DNA of 64,000 nucleotides, from the IMG/VR virus record IMGVR_UViG_3300022602_000024, positions 186,797-250,796 of that record. One strand, 5' to 3'. Positions 1 to 7,619 of the stretch are shown piece after piece; position 1 is the stretch's first letter, and the number at the start of each line of letters is the position of its first letter. The translations under genes were made by a program, and so were the position numbers. The notes under the pieces are model-generated. The model saw only the letters and a program-made list of their open reading frames with translations, searched no databases and had not been told where the DNA came from. Source of the stretch: a virus.

Positions 1-61
1 CGCCGGGTAATGTCAGATCAGCAAAGTCCAAATGGAGGTCAGAGATTACATTTATTTTCAT
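1..61 (-). CDS. metallophosphoesterase, N-terminal fragment (runs off window)
   Basis: Only the first 20 codons are inside the window. They read MKINVISDLHLDF and on, the classic first metal-binding strand (D-x-H) of calcineurin-like phosphoesterases, which hydrolyse phosphodiesters or phosphomonoesters using two metals. The start is the ATG at 61; there is no clear Shine-Dalgarno, and a late-promoter-like TAAAATA lies 5 nt upstream. The rest of the domain, needed to name a substrate, is outside the window. Confidence 0.6.
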   Translation of the reverse strand, partial: MKINVISDLHLDFADLTLPG

Positions 62-92
62 ATAGGTATTTTAGCACAAGTTGTGCTGAAGG

Positions 93-458
93 TCAATCGA
101 AATAACGCTTGGTTTGGACAATCCAGCCAATTTTGGCTATGTCCGTTTCCACTTCGGGTGTGATATAACTTTCTTCTACAAATCCATCAAAGTCTGTTCC
201 GCTAAATCCAGTGCCGGAACAATACCAGTTATGGTAGCTATCATCTTCCCGTATTTCGGATATCATTACTGCGGCATGACTCCAACTGCAATCCCATTGA
301 ATGTTTTTCAATATGGCCCATACATCCTTGGGAGAATACAGGTTATTGCACAGGGCAGCATATAAATTTTGAGCGTAAATTTCCCGATGCCGTACTTTAT
401 CAATGATCCAGTTGGCACCACGTATATCGCGTTCTAGATTAAAAACACGTCTGCTCAT
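93..458 (-). CDS. conserved phage protein, paralogue of the 2241-2603 gene
   Basis: 121 residues, no signal peptide or membrane segment. It shares a clear pattern with the 120-aa product at 2241-2603: an 'YAQN-YAALCN' block near residues 28-37, a 'W-CSW--A' block near 55-61 and a 'WYCSG' block near 78-82, so the two are diverged duplicates. I do not recognise a function. The ATG is preceded only by GTAAATA-N5 (late-promoter type) with no Shine-Dalgarno. Confidence 0.75.
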   Translation of the reverse strand: MSRRVFNLERDIRGANWIIDKVRHREIYAQNLYAALCNNLYSPKDVWAILKNIQWDCSWSHAAVMISEIREDDSYHNWYCSGTGFSGTDFDGFVEESYITPEVETDIAKIGWIVQTKRYFD

Positions 459-463
459 AATAG

Positions 464-470
464 TATTTAC
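464..470 (-). promoter_or_regulatory. late promoter motif abutting start codon
   Basis: GTAAATACTATT read on the minus strand is close to the T4 late consensus TATAAATACTATT; the ATG of the downstream gene begins 5 nt after the TAAATA core, about where transcription would start. Confidence 0.5.
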
Positions 471-550
471 ATCGTTTATTAAAAAATACCAAAGACATAA
501 ATAATATTATAATTCAACACAATAGTGCGGCTCGGTCCGATACACATTCG

Positions 551-557
551 ATAAATA
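551..557 (+). promoter_or_regulatory. late promoter motif for the TRAP-type binding protein gene
   Basis: ATAAATA on the plus strand, 23 nt before the ATG at 581, followed by a proper Shine-Dalgarno (AGGAG). Confidence 0.45.
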
Positions 558-580
558 TTACTAATACACAGGAGTATCCT

Positions 581-1612
581 ATGACAGAACGTCGTAAAAT
601 TCGTTGGCTAATTGCCCATTTTCCCGCATACTTATTCATAAGAACTGCAGAAGCATTTAGTGCCGAATTAGAAAAAATGCGCCCAGGAGAATTTGAAATT
701 GAAATTCTCACCATGAAAGATTATGTAAACAAATACAACAAATTGCATGAATTCCTGATAGCACCGCCAGGAGTTGAAGGACTTGAAGATGGCCCAGCTG
801 GCGGCGCAGCTAGATGGGAAAAAGCAGTGAGCAAATGGCCTAAAATGTTCGCGGCATTAGGTGATGGCGAGTTTGAACTAAGTCAAACGCCAATTGGTCT
901 AATCGGAACACATCTATATAGAAATTTCTCCGCAATAGATCTACCTTTCTTATTTAAAGATCATGACCACGTAACTGACGTATTAGATGGGCAAATTGGA
1001 GATAGCTTATGTAATCAACTAGCCAAAGAAACACCTATCAGAGGGTTAGCATTTACCTATTCGGGTGGGTATAGAGTAATAGGTTCAAAGCAGAAAATTA
1101 AAAATCTAACAGAACTTTCTGCAACCAAGTTGTTAACACACAGTATACACAGTAGCAAATTATTCAAAGGCATAGGAGCCAAAACATTTGGTAAACAATA
1201 TTCAACTGATCTTGATTTAGCAGATGTGGCCGAAGATCCAAATGCTGCAATTGAAACAACATATTTGCGATTTACCGGAACTCATGTTTATAAAACTGAA
1301 CACAGTATGTTCACAACTAGCATTTTAACTGGTAATAAATTCTGGGACTCGTTAACAGAAGATCAACAAAAGGCATTTCAAATTGCCGCTAAAAATACTG
1401 CAAAACTCGAAAGAGAATGGAGTATTGAAGACGCTTTAAAATACGAAAAAGATGCTACAAGCAAAGGTATTGAAATCGTTGATATCACCGAAGAAGATCG
1501 CGCACAACTACAAAAAGCATCAGCGATAGTTTATGATACTCTCAATGACCGTGATATCGATACCGAACTAGTTCAAGCAATCATTGATGCTGGCAACAGC
1601 ACAAAACATTAA
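581..1612 (+). CDS. TRAP-type solute-binding protein (DctP-like), no signal peptide
   Basis: 343 residues matching the mature part of DctP-type periplasmic binding proteins: an N-terminal strand-helix ('AEAFSAELEKM') , a central domain with a 'GGYRVIGSKQKIKNLTEL' segment, and a C-terminal 'FTTSILTGNKFWDSLTEDQQ' helix typical of the family. Such proteins bind organic acids for tripartite TRAP transporters in the periplasm. Here the protein starts MTERRKIRWL with no hydrophobic export signal, so it may stay in the cytoplasm; upstream in-frame sequence offers none either. Good Shine-Dalgarno (AGGAG) supports the start. It is the only plus-strand gene in this stretch and ends at a strong terminator, so it is a stand-alone unit. 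Ligand unknown; no TRAP membrane subunits nearby. Confidence 0.75.
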   Translation: MTERRKIRWLIAHFPAYLFIRTAEAFSAELEKMRPGEFEIEILTMKDYVNKYNKLHEFLIAPPGVEGLEDGPAGGAARWEKAVSKWPKMFAALGDGEFELSQTPIGLIGTHLYRNFSAIDLPFLFKDHDHVTDVLDGQIGDSLCNQLAKETPIRGLAFTYSGGYRVIGSKQKIKNLTELSATKLLTHSIHSSKLFKGIGAKTFGKQYSTDLDLADVAEDPNAAIETTYLRFTGTHVYKTEHSMFTTSILTGNKFWDSLTEDQQKAFQIAAKNTAKLEREWSIEDALKYEKDATSKGIEIVDITEEDRAQLQKASAIVYDTLNDRDIDTELVQAIIDAGNSTKH

Positions 1613-1627
1613 AATAAATGTACTCAA

Positions 1628-1656
1628 TAAAAAACCCGCCTTGAGCGGGTTTTTCT
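1628..1656. terminator. bidirectional rho-independent terminator
   Basis: ACCCGC / GCGGGT stem with a 5-nt loop, A-run on one side and T-run on the other; separates convergent genes ending at 1612 and 1673. Confidence 0.85.
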
Positions 1657-1672
1657 TTGACTTAGTTAGATA

Positions 1673-1939
1673 TCAAACCAAGCCCATTGCCATTGCTTTG
1701 TAACCAGCAGCAACCAAACGACGGCTTGCTTTGCCATGACGGTATTCTGTAACACGAACGCCATTGCCAGCAACACGCTTGTTAGCGTAAACTGCAAAAC
1801 CAGCGTGACGGATCTCGCTGATAGTAGCAGTTGGGTTCTTGATGCTGAAACGCTTGCTGATTTGGCTGGCTGTCATGGTCTCGCCATTGAGTACGAGGGC
1901 GGTAAACAATTTACCTTGTTTTGTTTTTGGATTAAACAT
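1673..1939 (-). CDS. small winged-helix-like DNA-binding protein
   Basis: 88 residues. Residues 20-50 ('MTASQISKRFSIKNPTATIS') look like a helix-turn-helix followed by a basic wing ('YANKRVAGNGVRVTEYRHG'), as in short phage transcription factors. ATG 1939 has a Shine-Dalgarno (GGAGATAATTAA). A sigma70-like promoter lies upstream. It is probably an early regulator, but target and partners cannot be read from sequence. Confidence 0.6.
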   Translation of the reverse strand: MFNPKTKQGKLFTALVLNGETMTASQISKRFSIKNPTATISEIRHAGFAVYANKRVAGNGVRVTEYRHGKASRRLVAAGYKAMAMGLV

Positions 1940-1988
1940 TTAATTATCTCCTATATAAAAGTATTTGCTGTTGTTATCAGCTAGATCT

Positions 1989-2018
1989 AGTATAACAAAC
2001 TTTATGCTAGAAAAGCAA
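1989..2018 (-). promoter_or_regulatory. sigma70-type promoter
   Basis: TTGCTT, 18-bp spacer, TATACT; drives the helix-turn-helix gene starting at 1939. Confidence 0.55.
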
Positions 2019-2056
2019 CGATTTGTTTGCCCATCTGCAAACTAATATAACCAAAG

Positions 2057-2221
2057 TTATTCAGTTTTATTGCTGCGACTGCGTCCACGTGAGTCAGACT
2101 CAAGAATCCTTACATAACTGCGAATAAACGCACCACGTTGATGTGCGTCAACAATCTGTGCTGCTGAACGTTTTACCTGTTTAGGTACTTTTACTGCTTT
2201 TGCATCATATCCTGAACTCAT
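2057..2221 (-). CDS. small basic protein, 54 aa
   Basis: Begins MSSGYDAKAVKVPKQVKRS and ends in an Arg/Ser-rich tail. It has a good Shine-Dalgarno (AAAGGAGAAAGTT) before the ATG and sits 19 nt after the gene at 2241-2603. Highly basic and hydrophilic; no recognised family. Real because of the ribosome site and tight packing. Confidence 0.6.
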   Translation of the reverse strand: MSSGYDAKAVKVPKQVKRSAAQIVDAHQRGAFIRSYVRILESDSRGRSRSNKTE

Positions 2222-2240
2222 AACTTTCTCCTTTTAAAAT

Positions 2241-2603
2241 TTATTCATCTTTGGGCCATTCCCGCCATTGCCAACCTAACTTCCGGAAGTCTTCTTCAAT
2301 TTCTTCTGTGACTGTACCTTCAGTGACATAACCTGATGTGTATTCACCTTCGGTCATTATGCCTGAGCAATACCAATCAAGATAATCGCCTTGCTCTAAT
2401 ATGTCAGCAACGATTCCGCCGGCACTGCGCCAACTACAACTCCACCAATCGTCTCGCAGTATGGGAATAACATCTCGACGCTGCCATTGCGTATTGCACA
2501 AGGCAGCATAGATATTTTGTGCGTACCTTTGGCTGGCTTGTGCCTTGGCCACAATCCAATCAGTAGTATACAGATCTTGCGCAAGATTGTCGTGGTTAGT
2601 CAT
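2241..2603 (-). CDS. conserved phage protein, paralogue of the 93-458 gene
   Basis: 120 residues, acidic C-terminus. Shares the YAQN-YAALCN, W-CSW and WYCSG blocks with the 121-aa product at 93-458, about 2 kb away, showing a gene duplication followed by divergence. It overlaps the end of the upstream SH3-barrel-like gene by 8 bp, so the two are probably co-translated. Function unknown; conserved Cys and Trp residues suggest a folded, non-secreted domain. Confidence 0.75.
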   Translation of the reverse strand: MTNHDNLAQDLYTTDWIVAKAQASQRYAQNIYAALCNTQWQRRDVIPILRDDWWSCSWRSAGGIVADILEQGDYLDWYCSGIMTEGEYTSGYVTEGTVTEEIEEDFRKLGWQWREWPKDE

Positions 2604-2853
2604 TTAAAATTTTAATATCTGTTACATTGGCCACACGAAAACTGCGCCATTCCTGCTTATCTATGCAGTAAGCACTAACAACTTCAGCGTTGACCTTTTT
2701 GGGTTTCTTATCCTCTTTGATGGGTGCTGGAGGAATATGTGCTGAATTTAGTGTACAAGGCATAACCCGCACACTTCCATCTACCTTGGTAAATGTTACT
2801 TCACAGATGTTTTCTGTGAGCATTGTTTTGATTTGTTTGTTTGTGTAGGTCAT
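2596..2853 (-). CDS. SH3-like beta-barrel protein (DUF2693-like)
   Basis: 85 residues. The pattern 'VTFTKVDGSVRVMPCTLN' followed later by 'EWRSFRVANVTDIK' is that of short phage proteins annotated as SH3 beta-barrel fold or DUF2693. A proline/lysine linker (residues 42-54) separates the two halves. Role in phage infection is not known. Start ATG 2853; the upstream sequence contains GGATAAC as a possible ribosome site. Confidence 0.65.
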   Translation of the reverse strand: MTYTNKQIKTMLTENICEVTFTKVDGSVRVMPCTLNSAHIPPAPIKEDKKPKKVNAEVVSAYCIDKQEWRSFRVANVTDIKILND

Positions 2854-2861
2854 AGTTATCC

Positions 2862-3059
2862 TTATTGTCGATTCAGTTCAGCCCAAGCAAGCCAGGCAGT
2901 AAATGCATTGTACACATTTTCTGCTTCTTTGTCATCCTGTGGCACTTTTACACCACGTACCCAAAATCCTTCGCTGCTAATTCGAATCATTTCTTCTTGT
3001 TGTACACCATGAAAGGTTATTGAATCTTTCAAATATTCTGTGTCTTCAATTGATTCCAT
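2862..3059 (-). CDS. unknown small phage protein, 65 aa
   Basis: Starts MESIEDTEYLKDSITF. The ATG at 3059 is chosen over a longer in-frame ORF because GAGGAA lies 6 nt upstream. It overlaps the end of the preceding gene by 31 bp. Aromatic/acidic soluble protein with no recognised motif; part of the 2241-5290 run of co-directional early genes. Confidence 0.6.
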   Translation of the reverse strand: MESIEDTEYLKDSITFHGVQQEEMIRISSEGFWVRGVKVPQDDKEAENVYNAFTAWLAWAELNRQ

Positions 3060-3262
3060 GTGTATTCCTCTTCGGTGACATAAGCCACTAATTTTACCCA
3101 ACCCTTCATACGTGCTCGCTGAATCATCTGTATGTATTCTGCAGGACAATCGGCACTGAATTCCATATCGGCACGGGGATAAGTAACCATGCCATCTAAG
3201 ACAGCAAATTCTGATTCACCCTCGTGAATTTTAACGACCGTGCTCTTGTTGACGGTATACAT
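3029..3262 (-). CDS. unknown small phage protein, 77 aa
   Basis: Starts MYTVNKSTVVKIHEGESE. Its start codon overlaps the stop of the upstream RHH protein gene as TAATG, so translation is likely coupled. Mixed alpha/beta composition, one Cys, no known domain seen. Confidence 0.6.
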   Translation of the reverse strand: MYTVNKSTVVKIHEGESEFAVLDGMVTYPRADMEFSADCPAEYIQMIQRARMKGWVKLVAYVTEEEYTWNQLKTQNI

Positions 3263-3558
3263 TAAATTTTCCGTAATTCCCAGGATCCGTCACCGCGGTC
3301 AATCCAATCGATTATATCACCTTCTTGCCATCCTGTGTGTCGTAACAACGACTCAGGAAAGGTAATGACAGCATCTCCAGTGGTAGGATCCTCTTCTACA
3401 GGAATGGTCCAGCGCAAGGGATTGGCTTCGATAAACTCACGCAAGATGTTTTCAATCAATTGATTCAGCGTGATGTCACGTTCATGTGCCATTTGCATTA
3501 AACGAAACTGCAAATCCTCATCTAAGTCTAGTTCGACTTCTACTCTATTGTCTAACAT
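3262..3558 (-). CDS. ribbon-helix-helix plus AbrB/MazE-like DNA-binding protein
   Basis: 98 residues. Residues 1-45 fit a ribbon-helix-helix domain (basic-hydrophobic strand 'RVEVELDLDEDLQFRL' then two helices with 'ITLNQLIENILREFI'). Residues 65-98 ('ITFPESLLRHTGWQEGDIID') match the looped-hinge DNA-binding strand pattern of AbrB/MazE proteins. This architecture resembles antitoxins and phage regulators, but no toxin gene is seen beside it. It overlaps the upstream small membrane protein gene by 14 bp. Confidence 0.65.
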   Translation of the reverse strand: MLDNRVEVELDLDEDLQFRLMQMAHERDITLNQLIENILREFIEANPLRWTIPVEEDPTTGDAVITFPESLLRHTGWQEGDIIDWIDRGDGSWELRKI

Positions 3559-3736
3559 CTGTTTTTACCTCGTCTCTTGCAATAATCAACAATGCAATCA
3601 GCACAATAAAGGTCATTATGGCCATGTACCAATCACCACGTCCCACATACATCGATAATCCCATGGTGTTGAGTCCAATCAGGAACCAATTAATCTTAAC
3701 GCTGTTTAACATACACCATAAAACAAAATTTTTCAT
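3545..3736 (-). CDS. small membrane protein, 63 aa
   Basis: Two hydrophobic stretches (about residues 12-30 and 37-53) separated by 'VGRGDW', suggesting two membrane passes. The start overlaps the upstream stop as ATGA. No family recognised. Confidence 0.6.
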   Translation of the reverse strand: MKNFVLWCMLNSVKINWFLIGLNTMGLSMYVGRGDWYMAIMTFIVLIALLIIARDEVKTDVRQ

Positions 3737-3963
3737 TCTTTTAACTCCTTCATTACCATATCTTTGGCACGTTGATCTAACTCTTTTTCTTCGGTTTCTA
3801 CAATCAGTGGTATAACTGTTTTGAGCAATTCGCTTACCGCAGCTTCACCTTCCTCAGTCCAATGACTGTAACCTTTGATACTACTGCGATAGAAATATCG
3901 TTTACTACTACTCAGTTCCACCAAACTGCCATATAACACATCTTTGATTGCATCTCTGTTCAT
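3733..3963 (-). CDS. unknown phage protein, 76 aa
   Basis: Starts MNRDAIKDVLYGSLVELSSS. A longer ORF upstream would run inside the DNA ligase gene in another frame, so the ATG at 3963 just after the ligase stop is preferred. Contains 'SHWTEEGEAAVSELL' and a charged C-terminal helix; function unknown. Confidence 0.55.
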   Translation of the reverse strand: MNRDAIKDVLYGSLVELSSSKRYFYRSSIKGYSHWTEEGEAAVSELLKTVIPLIVETEEKELDQRAKDMVMKELKE

Positions 3964-3979
3964 AAAATACTTTCTTAGT

Positions 3980-5290
3980 TTAGATTTTTTCGCCAGGTAC
4001 AAAGCCACGGAAACGTAGGAACCTCGGAAAGCGAAGGCTATAAGTGCCATCTTGATTTTGTGTGACTGCGTCTGCGCGGACTTCAACGATGTTATTAAGA
4101 ACGGTGTCACGACATATCCAAAGGCTACTGCGTAAATCATCAGTAAACCCACTACCCACGTTAACGCGGATGTTACGCCCATCGTCTTCTCCTTCACATA
4201 TTATAGCACCCAAGCGGCCTACATTACGACCTGTTCCTTCTTCAACGTCTACTACACTTAGGCTAACTTCAATAAAAGGTTTTAGTTTGAGCCAGGCCAC
4301 ACTACGTTTACACTCGTATGCGGCATCGGGTGCTTTGATCATAATACCTTCATATCCACCGGCCACCGCTTGAGTATTGATCATTTTAAATCTCTCTTGT
4401 CCTTTGACGGTGTCAAGATCCACAAGTTCTTGTCCTACTACAGTAACATTGGGCATGTGATCTGCCAAGGGCTCATACCAGTTCTTTAACAAGGTACTGC
4501 GGTCCAATTGACTAAACTCACCGGAGCCGGCTTGGAACTCTTCTAAACTCAGGATATCAAACAGATTCAATACTGCATCACTAGCCTCAACATTGTCCTT
4601 GCGATGCACCTGCTTCATCAAGTCTTGAAAACTACTTGACATGACTTCGCCATCCAATACAGTAGGTACTTTAAACAATCGTGCATGTTTAGCCAACTGT
4701 GCTTTTATGTGAGGGAAGTTAACCAGTTCCTTGCCATTACGGCTATACTGATCCACAGTACCGTTAGGATATACCACAGTGATAACCCGTACGCCATCCA
4801 ACTTAACTTCGATAAGTTTACGTCCCCCGACTTTACTCTCATGATTTGTCGAATCATGAGCCAGCTGGCAACTAAACACAGGAATAACAAAACCCACATG
4901 ATCTTTCTCCACCATTTTGTTGATTGTTTTTTCGCTAACCCCACAACGTAGATCTTTGATCAAGATCAGTCGATACCAGTTGTTCCACTCATCTTCTCGG
5001 GCATTTAACCTAAGATAGTTAACTGCGGTAATGGCCGCAGTACCGGTGAGCCGACGTTCAGCCAACTGTTGTGCAGTGGTCCAGAATTGATCTGCGGTAA
5101 TGCCACGCCCTGAGCCAGTCTTGGGTTCTACTTGCTTGATACCATAAGTGATCATTGAGTCTAATGCTGCACGTGCTCCACGAAAGAACTCAACATTATT
5201 AGCCCGAGCCTCACGTGCAATGACTGATTCTTTAAACAGTCGACTATTGTCTGTGTTTAGTTCTGCAACAACTTCCCAAGGTTTTAGCAT
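3980..5290 (-). CDS. ATP-dependent DNA ligase
   Basis: 436 residues. Seals nicks in double-stranded DNA via an enzyme-AMP intermediate. Motif I is 'EVKLDGVR' with the adenylated lysine at about K163, followed by 'YSRNGKELVNFP' (motif Ia/III region), 'VLDGEVM' (motif III), 'EGIMIKAP' (motif IV) and 'WLKLKP' (motif V), then an OB-fold domain. Motif order, the Lys near 160 and the length resemble T4 gp30 (487 aa). A Shine-Dalgarno (AAGGAG) and a near-consensus early promoter precede the ATG, so it should be made early for replication and repair. Confidence 0.93.
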   Translation of the reverse strand: MLKPWEVVAELNTDNSRLFKESVIAREARANNVEFFRGARAALDSMITYGIKQVEPKTGSGRGITADQFWTTAQQLAERRLTGTAAITAVNYLRLNAREDEWNNWYRLILIKDLRCGVSEKTINKMVEKDHVGFVIPVFSCQLAHDSTNHESKVGGRKLIEVKLDGVRVITVVYPNGTVDQYSRNGKELVNFPHIKAQLAKHARLFKVPTVLDGEVMSSSFQDLMKQVHRKDNVEASDAVLNLFDILSLEEFQAGSGEFSQLDRSTLLKNWYEPLADHMPNVTVVGQELVDLDTVKGQERFKMINTQAVAGGYEGIMIKAPDAAYECKRSVAWLKLKPFIEVSLSVVDVEEGTGRNVGRLGAIICEGEDDGRNIRVNVGSGFTDDLRSSLWICRDTVLNNIVEVRADAVTQNQDGTYSLRFPRFLRFRGFVPGEKI

Positions 5291-5312
5291 TTTGGCTCCT
5301 TAATATACCTAT

Positions 5313-5341
5313 ATTATAACACGCTTTTCTTATTTGGTCAA
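5313..5341 (-). promoter_or_regulatory. early sigma70-type promoter of the ligase operon
   Basis: TTGACC, 17-bp spacer, TATAAT, with the ligase Shine-Dalgarno about 14 nt downstream. Confidence 0.8.
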
Positions 5342-5343
5342 TG

Positions 5344-5580
5344 TTAGTTCTTCAACAAATAAAGGGTCACTGCTTCGGAATCTAGGCGTATGAGATCAAA
5401 GGGATATTTTCGTGCAGTCCAAGTCCACTGCCCACCTACTTTGTTAATGGTCAACATTTTAGGAGTGAGTTTGGTAATCTTACCAATGTGCATATTATTG
5501 TTGTCGGGAAATGCCACGCAATCATCTACATTGAGCTCTTGCCCCAACTTGTCCTGATGTTGATATACTGGTTTAGCCAT
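5344..5580 (-). CDS. unknown phage protein, 78 aa
   Basis: Starts MAKPVYQHQDKLGQELNVDD. 'GQELNVDDCVAFP' and 'IGKITKLTPKMLTI' suggest a small KOW/SH3-like barrel. Start chosen at 5580, overlapping the SWIM protein stop by 8 bp; the longer in-frame ORF would lie inside that gene. Co-transcribed with it. Confidence 0.6.
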   Translation of the reverse strand: MAKPVYQHQDKLGQELNVDDCVAFPDNNNMHIGKITKLTPKMLTINKVGGQWTWTARKYPFDLIRLDSEAVTLYLLKN

Positions 5581-5926
5581 TTTGCACTCCTGCGATATGT
5601 CGGCAAGCACCTCGGAATTTGAACCCACTACAGGTGCAACTGTACTGATTGTCATTTAAACTCACAGTATAAGTATCGCCCTTGCTTCCTGCCACCGACC
5701 AAGTTTTAATACTGCTGTCTTTAACAGGTTCTTCGAACCCAAAAGTATTGGGGATTTCTTTGAATTTTCTGCCACGTGTATCTAAACGCATAGGAGTAGA
5801 AAATCGAAACACTGAATTGGTGCCGGCACGCACATAAGCAAACATTTTGCTTTTGGAATCATCTGTGATGTAGATGTGATTGGGAGTACGTCCTTCCCAT
5901 GCTGTTGTTTCTTGCAGAACTTTCAT
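5573..5926 (-). CDS. SWIM zinc-finger protein
   Basis: 117 residues. The C-terminal 'YSCTCSGFKFRGACRHI' is the SWIM signature CxCx(n)CxH, a zinc-binding module used for DNA or protein contacts. The N-terminal 90 residues are beta-rich and basic. Single-domain SWIM proteins are common in T4-like marine phages, with unknown role. Overlaps the upstream membrane-protein gene stop. Confidence 0.8.
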   Translation of the reverse strand: MKVLQETTAWEGRTPNHIYITDDSKSKMFAYVRAGTNSVFRFSTPMRLDTRGRKFKEIPNTFGFEEPVKDSSIKTWSVAGSKGDTYTVSLNDNQYSCTCSGFKFRGACRHIAGVQNG

Positions 5927-6135
5927 TTTACAAATAACCCTACAATATAAATGGCTAACAGGATACCGTTGACAATGATTAGATTGGTTTCTCTAATTCT
6001 AACGGCCCAGATTAAGTATAACACAGCTCCTGCGTTGAGCAAATAGATATTGAGTGGATCTATACGAAAACTGGTGCAAAGTGCTCCTAAAACAACACTA
6101 GCACAACCTAACCATTTTAACATTGTATTAATCAT
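5923..6135 (-). CDS. small multi-pass membrane protein, 70 aa
   Basis: Starts MINTMLKWLGCASVVLGALC. Two to three hydrophobic helices cover most of the protein, with 'RIRETN' between them. Start chosen at 6135 after AAGGAAAAAGAAG; a longer in-frame ORF would extend into the promoter. It could sit in the host inner membrane; family not recognised. Confidence 0.6.
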   Translation of the reverse strand: MINTMLKWLGCASVVLGALCTSFRIDPLNIYLLNAGAVLYLIWAVRIRETNLIIVNGILLAIYIVGLFVK

Positions 6136-6162
6136 CTGCTTCTTTTTCCTTACTATGTGTAT

Positions 6163-6192
6163 ATTATAACACGTTTCGGACTTTTTGGGCAA
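6163..6192 (-). promoter_or_regulatory. early sigma70-type promoter
   Basis: TTGCCC, 18-bp spacer, TATAAT upstream of the membrane protein/SWIM operon. Confidence 0.65.
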
Positions 6193-6204
6193 ATTTGGGT
6201 GTTG

Positions 6205-6240
6205 TTTTTACACTACAAAAAAGTAATACTTCAGTACTAC
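6205..6240 (-). terminator. stem-loop and T-run after the PP-loop gene
   Basis: AGTACT-GA-AGTATT hairpin followed by TTTTTT on the minus strand, then the early promoter of the next operon; the same stem-loop/promoter arrangement recurs elsewhere. Confidence 0.5.
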
Positions 6241-6243
6241 ATT

Positions 6244-7359
6244 TTAAACACCCAAGTTGTAGGACTTAGACCATATGGGTTTTAGTTTACCAATACCGCC
6301 AGGTGTAACAAACGCATTTTGATTTAAAAAATTGTAGAACTTTTTGTCTGACAAAAAATTATAAATTGATCGTAGATATGTCATTCCCACTTTGTTTTCT
6401 GCACTTATTATATCGCGTAAAAATTTTTCTCCGTTTCTAAGTTGCAAATCAGGAGTTACTTCTAAGCTATAATATCCTTCGGAGGAACTGATATATATTT
6501 TTTGAAAAGCACTCATACCAGGTATTAACTCTGGGTGCCGCCCGTGTATGTTGTAAATTAATTGATATTCGAGCTTATTTGTTTCTCTGACACGTGGATC
6601 GGCTACAAGATTTGGTTTGTCAGGTCTTGTTTGTTGTATCATTTTCAAGGTATTTTTTGCAATATGACTTTGTTTTAAATTAATCATTGGTTCGAGAAAA
6701 AAACAATCAATATTTTCGTGTCCAAATGACAGTGAAGACAAGATATCATTTTGTTTACTATACCAATAAGGTGCTTCGTAATAAACTGAAGATTTTTCAA
6801 GTCCTAATACAACCACATAATCGGTATCATTGTATTTTCTCTGACAATAAATGTTAAAGTATTCAGCATCAGCGGCCCGTCCCACTTTTAAAAAACGACC
6901 CTTATTTTGAAACATCCAGTCATCGCCGTACTCAGGATGTTCTTCGTAAATTATATTATCTTTATCAACTGTGGGTAGTTTAACAACTGTTATTTCTGTT
7001 GTTGGGTCTGGATGATTTTCGACCATCCATTTTGCATGAGCATTGATGGTAGTGATGTCGTCAACAAACACCATTATTTCGTCTATATGAATATTGTTTT
7101 GTACAAAAATATTGTATATGGTATGGCTATCAGTCCCCCCAGACCAAGGAAGTATGATTTTCTTATGTTTGTTTCTAAGGAAGACTGCATGGCGAGTCAT
7201 TAACTCGTCTATGGTTTCTACCGGGTCTTGAGTCCAATTCAGTTTACTGTATTCAGCATCGAAACAATAAAATGTAATTGGTTTGTTGGATTTGTAGGAC
7301 TCGTAATAAGCAAGATAAGGGTTATATAAGATTTTATTATTTACTTGATAATGTAGCAT
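6244..7359 (-). CDS. PP-loop (N-type ATP pyrophosphatase) family protein
   Basis: 371 residues. 'PWSGGTDSHT' at about 71-80 is the SGGxDS PP-loop that binds ATP and adenylates a substrate, as in asparagine synthetase, QueC, TilS and NAD synthetase. The residues after it ('IDEIMVFVDDI') form the next Rossmann strand. Residues 1-60 form an extra N-terminal domain and the C-terminal 150 residues match no family I recognise, so the substrate is open (amidation, base modification or tRNA modification are all possible). It starts 14 nt after the tmRNA 3' hairpin with no clear Shine-Dalgarno and may share the tmRNA transcript. Confidence 0.7.
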   Translation of the reverse strand: MLHYQVNNKILYNPYLAYYESYKSNKPITFYCFDAEYSKLNWTQDPVETIDELMTRHAVFLRNKHKKIILPWSGGTDSHTIYNIFVQNNIHIDEIMVFVDDITTINAHAKWMVENHPDPTTEITVVKLPTVDKDNIIYEEHPEYGDDWMFQNKGRFLKVGRAADAEYFNIYCQRKYNDTDYVVVLGLEKSSVYYEAPYWYSKQNDILSSLSFGHENIDCFFLEPMINLKQSHIAKNTLKMIQQTRPDKPNLVADPRVRETNKLEYQLIYNIHGRHPELIPGMSAFQKIYISSSEGYYSLEVTPDLQLRNGEKFLRDIISAENKVGMTYLRSIYNFLSDKKFYNFLNQNAFVTPGGIGKLKPIWSKSYNLGV

Positions 7360-7424
7360 AGGAGTTTGAAGAGACTGGTAGCTTATTCTGTTACGAGGAA
7401 AGCTACCGAAACCCTAAGCAGTGT

Positions 7425-7457
7425 TTAGGCTGCTAATGCGAACAGTTCGTCGTTTGC
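7425..7457 (-). other. ssrA: tmRNA tag-peptide reading frame (ANDELFALAA, stop)
   Basis: GCA AAC GAC GAA CTG TTC GCA TTA GCA GCC TAA. With the alanine carried by tmRNA the tag is AANDELFALAA. E. coli is AANDENYALAA, and betaproteobacterial tags commonly read ANDERFALAA-like. The ALAA end should be recognised by ClpXP. Confidence 0.93.
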
Positions 7458-7578
7458 GTTTACGTTTTTTGCTTCTACGACCGGGTTACCCCAATCCTAA
7501 CGGGTTTCACATTCCCGAGCGCCACTATTCTTACTCTTTGCCCAATCGATCACCATGTCAGGCCCATCATAAAAACAC

Positions 7579-7619
7579 AATACCAAAGTAAATTTACAGT
7601 GAATACCAAAGTAAATTTA
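7579..7619 (-). repeat. 18-bp direct repeat in the tmRNA intervening sequence
   Basis: Two identical 18-bp units at 7579-7596 and 7602-7619, separated by 5 bp, fall entirely between the CCA end of the acceptor piece and the 5' end of the coding piece. Confidence 0.9.

Noticed and set aside
3262-3558. Toxin-antitoxin module based on the RHH/AbrB-like protein
   Set aside because: No toxin-like partner is seen on either side; neighbours are unrelated small proteins.
7377-7407. GGTAGCTT/AAGCTACC hairpin as a terminator
   Set aside because: No T-run follows; it is more likely the 3' hairpin of the tmRNA coding piece, and the PP-loop gene begins 14 nt beyond the tmRNA end.
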